A DNA stretch of 64,000 nucleotides, taken from positions 558,001-622,000 of the forward strand of contig JBAIAA010000452.1 of NCBI GenBank assembly GCA_037893245.1, in the 5' to 3' direction. The stretch is from Crossaster papposus. Lineage: Eukaryota > Echinodermata > Asteroidea > Velatida > Solasteridae. Positions 10,401-21,600 of the stretch are shown in pieces. Each line of letters starts with the position of its first letter. Position 1 is the first letter of the stretch. The notes under the pieces were generated by a model that did not search any database, was not told the origin of the DNA, and worked only from the letters and a program-made list of their open reading frames with translations. Both the position numbers and the translations under genes were made by a program.

Positions 10401-13400
10401 GTAAAGGGAAAGAAGTGTGCATACGAAATATGTAAAGGGAAAGAAGTGTGCATAAGAAATATGTAAAGGGAAAGAAGTGTGCATAATAAATATGTAAAGG
10501 GAAAGAAGTGTGCATAAGAAATATGTAAAGGGAAAGAAGTGTGCATAAGAAATATGTAAAGGGAAAGAAGTGTGGATAAGAAATAAACACATGATGTGGG
10601 AACAAGCCCTCGAGTTAAATATGTAAAGGGAAAGAAGTGTGCATAAGAAATATGTAAAGGGAAAGAAGTGTGCATAAGAAATATGTAAAGGGAAAGAAGT
10701 GTGCATAAGAAATATGTAAAGGGAAAGAAGTGTGCATAAGAAATATGTAAAGGGAAAGAAGTGTGCATAAGAAATATGTAAAGGGAAAGAAGTGTGCATA
10801 AGAAATATGTAAAGGGAAAGAAGTGTGCATAAGAAATAAACACATGATGTCGAAACAAGCCCTCGAGTTAAATATGTAAAGGGAAAGAAGTGTGCATAAG
10901 AAATATGTAAAGGGAAAGAAGTGTGCATAAGAAATATGTAAAGGGAAAGAAGTGTGCATAAGAAATATGTAAAGGGAAAGAAGTGTGCATAAGAAATATG
11001 TAAAGGGAAAGAAGTGTGCATAAGAAATATGTAAAGGGAAAGAAGTGTGCATAAGAAATATGTAAAGGGAAAGAAGTGTGCATAAGAAATATGTAAAGGG
11101 AAAGAAGTGTGCATAAGAAATATGTAAAGGGAAAGAAGTGTGCATAAGAAATATGTAAAGGGAAAGAAGTGTGCATACAAAAATATGTAAAGGGAAAGAA
11201 GTGTGCATAAGAAATAAACACATGATGTGGGAACAAGCCCTCGAGTTAAATATGTAGAGGGAAAGAAGTGTGCATAAGAAATATGTAAAGGGAAAGAAGT
11301 GTGCATAAGAAATATGTAAAGGGAAAGAAGTGTGCATAAAAAATATGTAAAGGGAAAGAAGTGTGCATAAGAAATATGTAAAGGGAAAGAAGTGTGCATA
11401 AGAAATATGTAAAGGGAAAGAAGTGTGCATAAGAAATATGTAAAGGGAAAGAAGTGTGCATAAGAAATAAACACATGATGTCGAAACAAGCCCTCGAGTT
11501 AAATATGTAAAGGGAAAGAAGTGTGCATAAGAAATATGTAAAGGGAAAGAAGTGTGCATAAGAAATATGTAAAGGGAAAGAAGTGTGCATAAGAAATATG
11601 TAAAGGGAAAGAAGTGTGCATAAGAAATATGTAAAGGGAAAGAAGTGTGCATAAGAAATATGTAAAGGGAAAGAAGTGTGCATAAGAAATATGTAAAGGG
11701 AAAGAAGTGTGCATAAGAAATATGTAAAGGGAAAGAATTGTGCATACGAAATAAACACATGATGTCGAAACAAGCCCTCGAGTTAAATATGTAAAGGGAA
11801 AGAAGTGTGCATAAGAAATATGTAAAGGGAAAGAAGTGTGCATAAGAAATATGTAAAGGGAAAGAAGTGTGCATAAGAAATATGTAAAGGGAAAGAAGTG
11901 TGCATAAGAAATATGTAAAGGGAAAGAAGTGTGCATAAGAAATATGTAAAGGGAAAGAAGTGTGCATAAGAAATATGTAAAGGGAAAGAAGTGTGCATAA
12001 GAAATATGTAAAGGGAAAGAAGTGTGCATAAGAAATATGTAAAGGGAAAGAAGTGTGCATAAGAAATATGTAAAGGGAAAGAAGTGTGCATAAGAAATAT
12101 GTAAAGGGGAAGAAGTGTGCATAAGAAATATGTAAAGGGAAAGAAGTGTGCATAAGAAATATGTAAAGGGAAAGAAGTGTGCATAAGAAATATGTAAAAG
12201 GAAAGAAGTGTGCATAAGAAATATGTAAAGGGAAAGAAGTGTGCATAAGAAATATGTAAAGGGAAAGAAGTGTGCATAAGAAATATGTAAAGGGAAAGAA
12301 GTGTGCATAAGAAATATGTAAAGGGAAAGAAGTGTGCATAAGAAATATGTAAAGGGAAAGAAGTGTGCATAAGAAATATGTAAAGGGAAAGAAGTGTGCA
12401 TAAGAAATATGTAAAGGGAAAGAAGTGTGCATAAGAAATATGTAAAGGGAAAGAAGTGTGCATAAGAAATATGTAAAGGGAAAGAAGTGTGCATAAGAAA
12501 TATGTATAGGGAAAGAAGTGTGCATAAGAAATAAACACATGATGTGGGAACAAGCCCTCGAGTTAAATATGTAAAGGGAAAGAAGTGTGCATAAGAAATA
12601 TGTAAAGGGAAAGAAGTGTGCATAAGAAATATGTAAAGGGAAAGAAGTGTGCATAAGAAGTGTGCATAAGAAATATGTAAAGGGAAAGAAGTGTGCATAA
12701 GAAATATGTAAAGGGAAAGAAGTGTGCATAAGAAATATGTAAAGGGAAAGAAGTGTGCATAAGAAATATGTAAAGGGAAAGAAGTGTGCATAAGAAATAT
12801 GTAAAGGGAAAGAAGTGTGCATAAGAAATATGTAAAGGGAAAGAAGTGTGCATAAGAAATATGTAAAGGGAAAGAAGTGTCCATAAGAAATATGTAAAGG
12901 GAAAGAAGTGTGCATAAGAAATATGTAAAGGGAAAGAAGTGTGCATAAGAAATATGTAAAGGGAAAGCAGTGTGCATAAGAAATAAACACATGATGTGGG
13001 ATCAAGCCCTCGAGTTAAATATGTAAAGGGAAAGAAGTGTGCATAAGAAATATGTAAAGGGAAAGAAGTGTGCATAAGAAATATGTAAAGGGAAAGAAGT
13101 GTGCATAAGAAATATGTAAAGGGAAAGAAGTGTGCATAAGAAATATGTAAAGGGAAAGAAGTGTGCATAAGAAATAAACACATGATGTGGGAACAAGCCC
13201 TCGAGTTAAATATGTAAAGGGAAAGAAGTGTGCATAAGAAATATGTAAAGGGAAAGAAGTGTGCATAAGAAATATGTAAAGGGAAAGAAGTGTGCATAAG
13301 AAATATGTAAAGGGAAAGAAGTGTGCATAAGAAATATGTAAAGGGAAAGAAGTGTGCATAAGAAATAAACACATGATGTGGGAACAAGCCCTCGAGTTAA

Positions 13401-16400
13401 ATATGTAAAGGGAAAGAAGTGTGCATAAGAAATATGTAAAGGGAAAGAAGTGTGCATAAGAAATATGTAAAGGGAAAGAAGTGTGCATAAGAAATATGTA
13501 AAGGGAAAGAAGTGTGCATAAGAAATATGTAAAGGGAAAGAAGTGTGCATAAGAAATATGTAAAGGGAAAGAAGGGTGCATAAGAAATATGTAAAGGGAA
13601 AGAAGTGTGCATAAGAAATATGTAAAGGGAAAGAAGTGTGCATAAGAAATATGTAAAGGGAAAGAAGTGTGCATAAGAAATATGTAAAGGGAAAGAAGTG
13701 TGCATAAGAAATATGTAAAGGGAAAGAAGTGTGCATAAGAAATATGTAAAGGGAAAGAAGTGTGCATAAGAAATAAACACATGATGTGGGAACAAGCCCT
13801 CGAGTTAAATATGTAAAGGGAAAGAAGTGTGCATAAGAAATAATAAAGGGAAAGAAGTGTGCATAAGAAATAATAAAGGGAAAGAAGTGTGCATAAGAAA
13901 TAAACACATGATGTGGGAACAAGCCCTCGAGTTAAATATGTAAAGGGAAAGAAGTGTGCATAAGAAATATGTAAAGGGAAAGAAGTGTGCATAAGAAATA
14001 TGTAAAGGGAAAGAAGTGTGCATAAGAAATATGTAAAGGGAAAGAAGTGTGCATAAGAAATATGTAAAGGGAAAGAAGTGTGCATAAGAAATAAACACAT
14101 GATGTCGAAACAAGCCCTCGAGTTAAATATGTAAAGGGAAAGAAGTGTGCATAAGAAATATGTAAAGGGAAAGAAGTGTGCATAAGAAATATGTAAAGGG
14201 AAAGAAGTGTGCATAAGAAATATGTAAAGGGAAAGAAGTGTGCATAAGAAATATGTAAAGGGAAAGAAGTGTGCATAAGAAATATGTAAAGGGAAAGAAG
14301 TGTGCATAAGAAATATGTAAAGGGAAAGAAGTGTGCATAAGAAATATGTAAAGGGAAAGAAGTGTGCATAAGAAATATGTAAAGGGAAAGAAGTGTGCAT
14401 AAGAAATATGTAAAGGGAAAGAAGTGTGCATAAGAAATATGTAAAGGAAAAGAAGTGTGCATAAGAAATATGTAAAGGGAAAGAAGTGTGCATAAGAAAT
14501 ATGTAAAGGGAAAGAAGTGTGCATAAGAAATATGTAAAGGGAAAGAAGTGTGCATAAGAAATATGTAAAGGGAAAGAAGTGTGCATAAGAAATATGTAAA
14601 GGGAAATAAGTGTGCATAAGAAATATGTAAAGGGAAATAAGTGTGCATAAGAAATATGTAAAGGGAAAGAAGTGTGCATAAGAAATATGTAAAGGGAAAG
14701 AAGTGTGCATAAGAAATATGTAAAGGGAAAGAAGTGTGCATAAGAAATATGTAAAGGGAAAGAAGTGTGCATAAGAAATATGTAAAGGGAAAGAAGTGTG
14801 CATAAGAAATATGTAAAGGGAAAGAAGTGTGCATAAGAAATATGTAAAGGGAAAGAAGTGTGCATAAGAAATATGTAAAGGGAAAGAAGTGTGCATAAGA
14901 AATATGTAAAGGGAAAGAAGTGTGCATAAGAAATATGTAAAGGGAAAGAAGTGTGCATAAGAAATATGTAAAGGGAAAGAAGTGTGCATAAGAAATAAAC
15001 ACATGATGTCGGGACAAGCCCTCGAGTTAAATATGTAAAGGGAAAGAAGTGTGCATAAGAAATAATAAAGGGAAAGAAGTGTGCATAAGAAATATGTAAA
15101 GGGAAAGAAGTGTGCATAAGAAATATGTAAAGGGAAAGAAGTGTGCATAAGAAATATGTAAAGGGAAAGAAGTGTGCATAAGAAATATGTAAAGGGAAAG
15201 AAGTGTGCATAAGAAATATGTAAAGGGAAAGAAGTGTGCATAAGAAATATGTAAAGGGAAAGAAGTGTGCATAAGAAATATGTAAAGGGAAAGAAGTGTG
15301 CATAAGAAATATGTAAAGGGAAAGAAGTGTGCATAAGAAATATGTAAAGGGAAAGAAGTGTGCATAAGAAATATGTAAAGGGAAAGAAGTGTGCATAAGA
15401 AATATGTAAAGGGAAAGAAGTGTGCATAAGAAATATGTAAAGGGAAAGAAGTGTGCATAAGAAATATGTAAAGGGAAAGAAGTGTGCATAAGAAATATGT
15501 AAAGGGAAAGAAGTGTGCATAAGAAATATGTAAAGGGAAAGAAGTGTGCATAAGAAATATGTAAAGGGAAAGAAGTGTGCATAAGAAATATGTAAAGGGA
15601 AAGAAGTGTGCATAAGAAATATGTAAAGGGAAAGAAGTGTGCATAAGAAATATGTAAAGGGAAAGAAGTGTGCATAAGAAATATGTAAAGGGAAAGAAGT
15701 GTGCATAAGAAATAAACACATGATGTGGGAACAAGCCCTCGAGTTAAATATGTAAAGGGAAAGAAGTGTGCATAAGAAATATGTAAAGGGAAAGAAGTGT
15801 GCATAATAAATATGTAAAGGGAAAGAAGTGTGCATAAGAAATATGTAAAGGGAAAGAAGTGTGCATAAGACATATGTAAAGGGAAAGAAGTGTGCATAAG
15901 AAATATGTAAAGGGAAAGAAGTGTGCATAAGAAATATGTAAAGGGAAAGAAGTGTGCATAAGAAATATGTAAAGGGAAAGAAGTGTGCATAAGAAATATG
16001 TAAAGGGAAAGAAGTGTGCATAAGAAATATGTAAAGGGAAAGAAGTGTGCATAAGAAATATGTAAAGGGAAAGAAGGGTGCATAAGAAATATGTAAAGGG
16101 AAAGAAGTGTGCATAAGAAATATGTAAAGGGAAAGAAGTGTGCATAAGAAATATGTAAAGGGAAAGAAGTGTGCATAAGAAATATGTAAAGGGAAAGAAG
16201 TGTGCATAAGAAATATGTAAAGGGAAAGAAGTGTGCATAAGAAATATGTAAAGGGAAAGAAGTGTGCATAAGAAATAAACACATGATGTGGGAACAAGCC
16301 CTCGAGTTAAATATGTAAAGGGAAAGAAGTGTGCATAAGAAATAATAAAGGGAAAGAAGTGTGCATAAGAAATAATAAAGGGAAAGAAGTGTGCATAAGA

Positions 16401-18452
16401 AATAAACACATGATGTGGGAACAAGCCCTCGAGTTAAATATGTAAAGGGAAAGAAGTGTGCATAAGAAATATGTAAAGGGAAAGAAGTGTGCATAAGAAA
16501 TATGTAAAGGGAAAGAAGTGTGCATAAGAAATATGTAAAGGGAAAGAAGTGTGCATAAGAAATATGTAAAGGGAAAGAAGTGTGCATAAGAAATAAACAC
16601 ATGATGTCGAAACAAGCCCTCGAGTTAAATATGTAAAGGGAAAGAAGTGTGCATAAGAAATATGTAAAGGGAAAGAAGTGTGCATAAGAAATATGTAAAG
16701 GGAAAGAAGTGTGCATAAGAAATATGTAAAGGGAAAGAAGTGTGCATAAGAAATATGTAAAGGGAAAGAAGTGTGCATAAGAAATATGTAAAGGGAAAGA
16801 AGTGTGCATAAGAAATATGTAAAGGGAAAGAAGTGTGCATAAGAAATATGTAAAGGGAAAGAAGTGTGCATAAGAAATATGTAAAGGGAAAGAAGTGTGC
16901 ATAAGAAATATGTAAAGGGAAAGAAGTGTGCATAAGAAATATGTAAAGGGAAAGAAGTGTGCATAAGAAATATGTAAAGGGAAAGAAGTGTGCATAAGAA
17001 ATATGTAAAGGGAAAGAAGTGTGCATAAGAAATATGTAAAGGGAAAGAAGTGTGCATAAGAAATATGTAAAGGGAAAGAAGTGTGCATAAGAAATATGTA
17101 AAGGGAAAGAAGTGTGCATAAGAAATATGTAAAGGGAAATAAGTGTGCATAAGAAATATGTAAAGGGAAAGAAGTGTGCATAAGAAATATGTAAAGGGAA
17201 AGAAGTGTGCATAAGAAATATGTAAAGGGAAAGAAGTGTGCATAAGAAATATGTAAAGGGAAATAAGTGTGCATAAGAAATATGTAAAGGGAAAGAAGTG
17301 TGCATAAGAAATATGTAAAGGGAAAGAAGTGTGCATAAGAAATATGTAAAGGGAAAGAAGTGTGCATAAGAAATAAACACATGATGTCGGGACAAGCCCT
17401 CGAGTTAAATATGTAAAGGGAAAGAAGTGTGCATAAGAAATAATAAAGGGAAAGAAGTGTGCATAAGAAATATGTAAAGGGAAAGAAGTGTGCATAAGAA
17501 ATATGTAAAGGGAAAGAAGTGTGCATAAGAAATATGTAAAGGGAAAGAAGTGTGCATAAGAAATATGTAAAGGGAAAGAAGTGTGCATAAGAAATATGTA
17601 AAGGGAAAGAAGTGTGCATAAGAAATATGTAAAGGGAAAGAAGTGTGCATAAGAAATATGTAAAGGGAAAGAAGTGTGCATAAGAAATATGTAAAGGGAA
17701 AGAAGTGTGCATAAGAAATATGTAAAGGGAAAGAAGTGTGCATAAGAAATATGTAAAGGGAAAGAAGTGTGCATAAGAAATATGTAAAGGGAAAGAAGTG
17801 TGCATAAGAAATAAACACATGATGTGGGAACAAGCCCTCGAGTTAAATATGTAAAGGGAAAGAAGTGTGCATAAGAAATATGTAAAGGGAAAGAAGTGTG
17901 CATAAGAAATATGTAAAGGGAAAGAAGTGTGCATAAGAAATATGTAAAGGGAAAGAAGTGTGCATAAGAAATATGTAAAGGGAAAGAAGTGTGCATAAGA
18001 AATATGTAAAGGGAAAGAAGTGTGCATAAGAAATATGTAAAGGGAAAGAAGTGTGCATAAGAAATATGTAAAGGGAAAGAAGTGTGCATAAGAAATATGT
18101 AAAGGGAAAGAAGTGTGCATAAGAAATATGTAAAGGGAAAGAAGTGTGCATAAGAAATATGTAAAGGGAAAGAAGTGTGCATAAGAAATAAACACATGAT
18201 GTGGGAACAAGCCCTCGAGTTAAATATGTAAAGGGAAAGAAGTGTGCATAAGAAATATGTAAAGGGAAAGAAGTGTGCATAATAAATATGTAAAGGGAAA
18301 GAAGTGTGCATAAGAAATATGTAAAGGGAAAGAAGTGTGCATAAGACATATGTAAAGGGAAAGAAGTGTGCATAAGAAATATGTAAAGGGAAAGAAGTGT
18401 GCATAAGAAATATGTAAAGGGAAAGAAGTGTGCATAAGAAATATGTAAAGGG
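10401..18452 (+). repeat. 31-bp satellite array I with 36-bp linkers
   Basis: About 235 monomers of 31 bp. On the plus strand each begins ATGTAAAGGGAAAGAAG and ends GTGCATAAGAAAT; composition is 15 A, 6 T, 9 G, 1 C. Blocks are separated by a 36-bp linker containing ACACATGATG and CTCGAG. Linkers are anchored at the last A of CAAGCCC's CAA and run from anchor minus 20 to anchor plus 15. Anchors: 10605, 10858, 11236, 11489, 11773, 12553, 13005, 13196, 13387, 13795, 13922, 14113, 15017, 15734, 16297, 16424, 16615, 17395, 17833, 18210. Three linker classes occur: GTGGGAAC, GTCGAAAC (10858, 11489, 11773, 14113, 16615) and GTCGGGAC (15017, 17395); 13005 has GTGGGATC. A partial monomer of about 14 bp lies near 12656. 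The array ends in ATGTAAAGGGATATACTC at 18452. Confidence 0.97.
13571..18452 (+). repeat. ~2.5-kb tandem segmental duplication within array I
   Basis: Linkers at 13795, 13922 and 14113 recur at 16297, 16424 and 16615, each 2,502 bp later and with the same class order (GTGGGAAC, GTGGGAAC, GTCGAAAC). The rare monomer GAAGGGTGCA at 13571 recurs at 16073, also 2,502 bp later. Both copies contain a 127-bp block with two AATAATAAAG monomers. Later in the unit the offset falls to 2,378 (linkers 15017 and 17395, four monomers fewer), then becomes 2,476 (linkers 15734 and 18210; AAGACATATG near 15871 and 18347). The second copy is cut by the island at 18452. Confidence 0.88.
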
Positions 18453-19148
18453 ATATACTCTGCGTTCGTACACGGACGCTTTATCAGAAATAGGTTTTAG
18501 TGCATTCTTTGGTGGTAGTTGGACACACGGACGATGGCCCTTGTCAGTGCGTCCACGAAGTTGTCCATTGCTTTCCTCGAGCTTTTCCCCATTGTGGAAA
18601 GGCCGGTGTTAATAAATAGATTCTGTCGCCCCTCGTATGCATTCGGTTTATCAGCGCGCTTAGCAATTCTTCCCCCTACACCATACCCCCTGTTTTTGCC
18701 CGCTTTTGATGTATATATAGTTTGCACACTTCATTGTTCTTTCTAGTGCTTAGTAATTTGATTATTTCATATATATATATTATGTGCGCATACTATTTAG
18801 TGTTTTTGTGTATTTATCTTCCTTTCACGAGCCATGGTGCAACGGGCGTACAAGACTTCAATGTGGATTGTGGGCGACCTTGTCGTCAATTGGACCTGCC
18901 GAATTGCAGTTATTACACCGGAGTGAGCAGATCTGCACGCGTTAGCGACGCTGCACCCGGGAGACACAGCCATCGAACCCAGACTAAATAACATTTAATG
19001 TCGATTGTACCGACCTGGGAGGTTTTGCCGCACACATACAGAACTGATGAATGCTATCAATCACTATTATTAATTTGTGCCACTTCTCTCATGCTTTTAT
19101 TATTTAACAAAAAAATGGGCCTATTTGGCGGCGGTCATGAATGACCGT
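18453..19148. other. Left part of the non-satellite island
   Basis: Single-copy in this window. It follows a 31-bp monomer broken after ATGTAAAGGGA. It contains an (AT)6 run at 18769-18780 and a TATATATA string at 18712-18719. Short open frames overlap on both strands: minus 18497-18727 (76 codons, with the stretch TMGKSSRKAMDNFVDALTRA) and plus 18519-18746. Both look moderately protein-like, but neither has an initiation context, codon bias or family I can identify. Minus 18797-18994 and plus 18722-18991 overlap each other and are weaker. This may be a fragment of a decayed mobile element or host gene; I assign no function. Confidence 0.5.
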
Positions 19149-19349
19149 TTGGCGGAATTGCATTCGGGACGCCGTCATAGGCCCCAATAACTTAACTTGA
19201 CACCAACGTAAGCCATGCCCAGTATACGAATTTTAAGTTCAAATGTAATGATAATTTTTGCGGCTTCCTGTTTAACCTTAATTGTAATTTACGGCTATGT
19301 TAAGGCGGCTATGTTAACAGTACGTTTTTAGTTTCGCTATAGCGTTATC

Positions 19350-19935
19350 ACGGTTATTGGGTTTTATGTTATTATGGTAAATAACTAAAACATGATTGAT
19401 ACGTTTTAATTTGCGATTGGTACAATGGCGCTATCATTGGGTTTTCGTAAAGTACGGAGACATGATAGTATTGCAACTATTATTGGGTTTTGTGTTATTT
19501 TGGTAAATAGCCAAAACATGATAGTGATACGTTTTAATTTTGCGATCGGTGCACTGGCAATCCGGCATTATTATTGGGTTTTCGTAAAGTACGGAGACAT
19601 GATAATGTTGGCATCGCTATTATCGGGTTTTGTGTTATTTTGGTAAATAACTAAAACATGATGGCGATCATGTGCACTGGCAGGCAGTCTGGCATTATTA
19701 TTGGGTTTTCGTAAAATACGGAGACATGATAATGTTGGCATCGCTATTATCGGGTTTTAGGTTATTTTGGTAAATAACTAAAACATGATAGTGATACGTT
19801 TAATTTCGCGATCGGTGCGCTGGCAGTCTGTCATTATTATTGGGTTTTCGTAAAGTGCGGAGACATGATAATGTTGGCATCGTTATTATTGGGTTTTATG
19901 TTATTTGGGTAAATAACTAAAACAGGATAGCGATA
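19350..19935 (+). repeat. Degenerate ~137-bp tandem repeat, copy 1
   Basis: GGGTTTTCGTAAA recurs at 19439, 19576, 19703 and 19842 (spacings 137, 127, 139), preceded by a partial unit from about 19353. Each unit has two related halves. One reads TTATTGGGTTTTCGTAAAG followed by CGGAGACATGATA; the other reads TTATTGGGTTTTGTGTTA, then GGTAAATAACTAAAACATGAT and a GCGATCGGTGC segment. Both halves share TTATTGGGTTTT, GTAAA and CATGAT, so the ~137-bp unit probably arose from an older duplicated half-unit. Chance frames such as plus 19425-19646 lie inside the repeat and are not considered genes. Confidence 0.88.
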
Positions 19936-19959
19936 CTCGCGCACCGATTCGAAGCAAAC

Positions 19960-20396
19960 TTATATACTTTGTAATATGCTATTGTAATATACTGCTAGTT
20001 GGAAATAATAATATGTTTTGAGATCAACCTGGCAATAAACTGCTTCGGCCTTACGATACAAAAAGAAATTAAACTCTTTAGCCAATGCATGAATATTTTG
20101 TGAGGTCCTGTCGCTTGGGATGATAACCACTTTTAAGACATCAAGCTTAAAAGAATTTATCATCCCGAAGACAGATGGGTATGCGGGATCTCGTCCAATG
20201 CCTCTTTCCCACGCTACATAGAGGTCACTGGGGTATGGGGACGCTGTTTTATGGCCCTGCGGTTAAAACAGACAAGGCCAGGTATACAGCCATAATCTTG
20301 ACGACTGGTCAGAATATCACTTTGTCGCAGCAGTTTAAGCCAGGAGGACGTTTGTTTGCTATTGCTATTCAGCAGAGTAATTATCTGTTCTTGTAA
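19960..20396 (-). pseudogene. Possible decayed coding remnant with a frameshift
   Basis: Two minus-strand open frames abut with a short overlap. Frame A (20396 down to a stop at 20214) encodes about 60 residues including SSWLKLLRQSDIL and YGCIPGLVCFNRRA. Frame B is open from 20262 down to a stop at 19960 and includes LYVAWERGIGRDP, NSFKLDVLKVV and AKEFNFFLYRKAEAVYCQ. Read in sequence they resemble one globular protein segment of about 140 residues broken by a +1 or -1 shift in 20214-20262, near the C-rich CCCCATACCCCAG. No start, splice signals or known motif is evident. The opposite strand (20175-20396, 73 codons) is also open, so the coding strand is unproven. I recognise no family; it could be a last exon of a host gene or a transposon fragment. 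Confidence 0.33.
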
Positions 20397-20622
20397 TTAA
20401 TTTCGAAGCCCGCCGCCTCCCCTGTTTACTGCCACCTGTTTCCTACATAAGTTTAATTAATTGTGGTTTATCTGCCATTGGGACCCAATTCTGGAGTTAC
20501 ACAATACTCGGTTGCCGTTAGGAGCCGGAGGGGAATTTCCTCCTGTTTTCCTCTTTTAAAAGTGTCGAAGCAAAGTTTAGAGGTTTTGCAGGAGTTTTTC
20601 GCCCTTCCCTGAATTGAGTTTC
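20397..20622. other. Island spacer between remnant and duplication junction
   Basis: About 225 bp with no credible open frame. It contains a pyrimidine-rich stretch (TTTCCTCCTGTTTTCCTCTTTT, around 20535-20557) followed by AAAAG. On its own this is too weak to call a splice acceptor or polyadenylation signal. It ends at the tandem-duplication joint TTTC|TTGGCGG at 20622/20623. Confidence 0.6.
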
Positions 20623-20823
20623 TTGGCGGAATTGCATTCGGGACGCCGTCATAGGCCCCAATAACTTAACTTGACACCAACGTAAGCCATGCCCAGTATA
20701 CGAATTTTAAGTTCAAATGTAATGATAATTTTTGCGGCTTCCTGTTTAACCTTAATTGTAATTTACGGCTATGTTAAGGCGGCTATGTTAACGGTACGTT
20801 TTTAGTTTCGCTATAGCGTTATC

Positions 20824-21409
20824 ACGGTTATTGGGTTTTATGTTATTATGGTAAATAACTAAAACATGATTGATACGTTTTAATTTGCGATTGGTACAAT
20901 GGCGCTATCATTGGGTTTTCGTAAAGTACGGAGACATGATCGTATTGCAACTATTATTGGGTTTTGTGTTATTTTGGTAAATAGCCAAAACATGATAGTG
21001 ATACGTTTTAATTTTGCGATCGGTGCACTGGCAATCCGGCATTATTATTGGGTTTTCGTAAAGTACGGAGACATGATAATGTTGGCATCGCTATTATCGG
21101 GTTTTGTGTTATTTTGGTAAATAACTAAAACATGATGGCGATCATGTGCACTGGCAGGCAGTCTGGCATTATTATTGGGTTTTCGTAAAATACGGAGACA
21201 TGATAATGTTGGCATCGCTATTATCGGGTTTTAGGTTATTTTGGTAAATAACTAAAACATGATAGTGATACGTTTAATTTCGCGATCGGTGCGCTGGCAG
21301 TCTGGCATTATTATTGGGTTTTCGTAAAGTGCGGAGACATGATAATGTTGGCATCGTTATTATTGGGTTTTATGTTATTTGGGTAAATAACTAAAACAGG
21401 ATAGCGATA
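20824..21409 (+). repeat. Degenerate ~137-bp tandem repeat, copy 2
   Basis: Same repeat as at 19350-19935, displaced by 1,474 bp. GGGTTTTCGTAAA landmarks fall at about 20913, 21050, 21177 and 21316. It differs from copy 1 at 20941 and 21305. It was carried along by the segmental duplication and not independently amplified. Confidence 0.88.
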
Positions 21410-21433
21410 CTCGCGCACCGATTCGAAGCAAAC

Positions 21434-21600
21434 TTATATACTTTGTAATATGCTATTGTAATATACTGCTAGTTGGAAATAATAATATGTTTTGAGATCA
21501 ACCTGGCAATAAACTGCTTCGGCCTTACGATACAAAAAGAAATTAAACTCTTTAGCCAATGCATGAATATTTTGTGAGGTCCTGTCGCTTGGGATGATAA
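21434..21600 (-). pseudogene. 3' end of the coding remnant, fused to satellite
   Basis: This is the duplicate of the last ~55 codons of frame B (19960-20126), with the same stop at 21434. Its upstream part is replaced by 31-bp satellite. Because the satellite minus strand is free of stops, the frame runs through the junction without interruption to about 21739, giving a chimeric open frame of 101 codons (...AHFFPF|IIPSDRTSQN...). This is a breakpoint by-product; nothing suggests it is expressed. Confidence 0.33.

Larger units (their letters stand above)
19149..20622 (+). repeat. Tandem duplication, copy 1 (complete, 1,474 bp)
   Basis: Sequence starting TTGGCGGAATTGCATTCGGG at 19149 restarts at 20623, exactly 1,474 bp later, so 19149-20622 is one full period of a tandem duplication. 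The shared part is 978 bp (19149-20126 against 20623-21600). I see three differences by eye: A/G at 19319/20793, A/C at 19467/20941 and T/G at 19831/21305. That is about 99.7% identity, so the duplication is young or homogenised. This copy contains the ~137-bp degenerate repeat and a possible coding remnant, and it preserves the sequence 20127-20622 that the second copy lost. Confidence 0.96.
20623..21600 (+). repeat. Tandem duplication, copy 2, truncated by satellite
   Basis: This matches 19149-20126 at an offset of 1,474 bp with about three substitutions. At 21600 the sequence leaves the shared path: GGGATGATAACCAC in copy 1 becomes GGGATGATAAAGGGAAAG, where 31-bp satellite starts. The satellite side matches the 30-bp monomer variant AATAATAAAGGG, so ATAA is shared by both partners. 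About 496 bp present in copy 1 (20127-20622) is missing here. Confidence 0.96.

Noticed and set aside
57-10404. About 50 frames of ~113 codons spaced 199 bp apart on either strand
   Set aside because: They follow the satellite period and flip strand exactly at the palindrome junction; they overlap one another and are translations of tandem repeat units.
18711-18720. TATATATA as a core promoter
   Set aside because: It sits near an (AT)6 microsatellite in AT-rich sequence, with no initiator, transcript or gene start that would give it meaning.
18960-18985. tRNA or SINE B-box-like GGTTCGATGGC on the minus strand
   Set aside because: It matches only part of the GGTTCGANTCC consensus; no A box at the right distance and no cloverleaf could be drawn.
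19425-19646. 73-codon plus frame, duplicated at 20899-21120
   Set aside because: It lies wholly inside the degenerate ~137-bp tandem repeat, repeats itself internally with the unit, and has no independent coding signal.
20175-20396. 73-codon plus frame opposite the minus-strand remnant
   Set aside because: It begins at an arbitrary ATG with no related frame upstream, while the minus strand stays protein-like over a longer stretch. Not excluded, but weaker.
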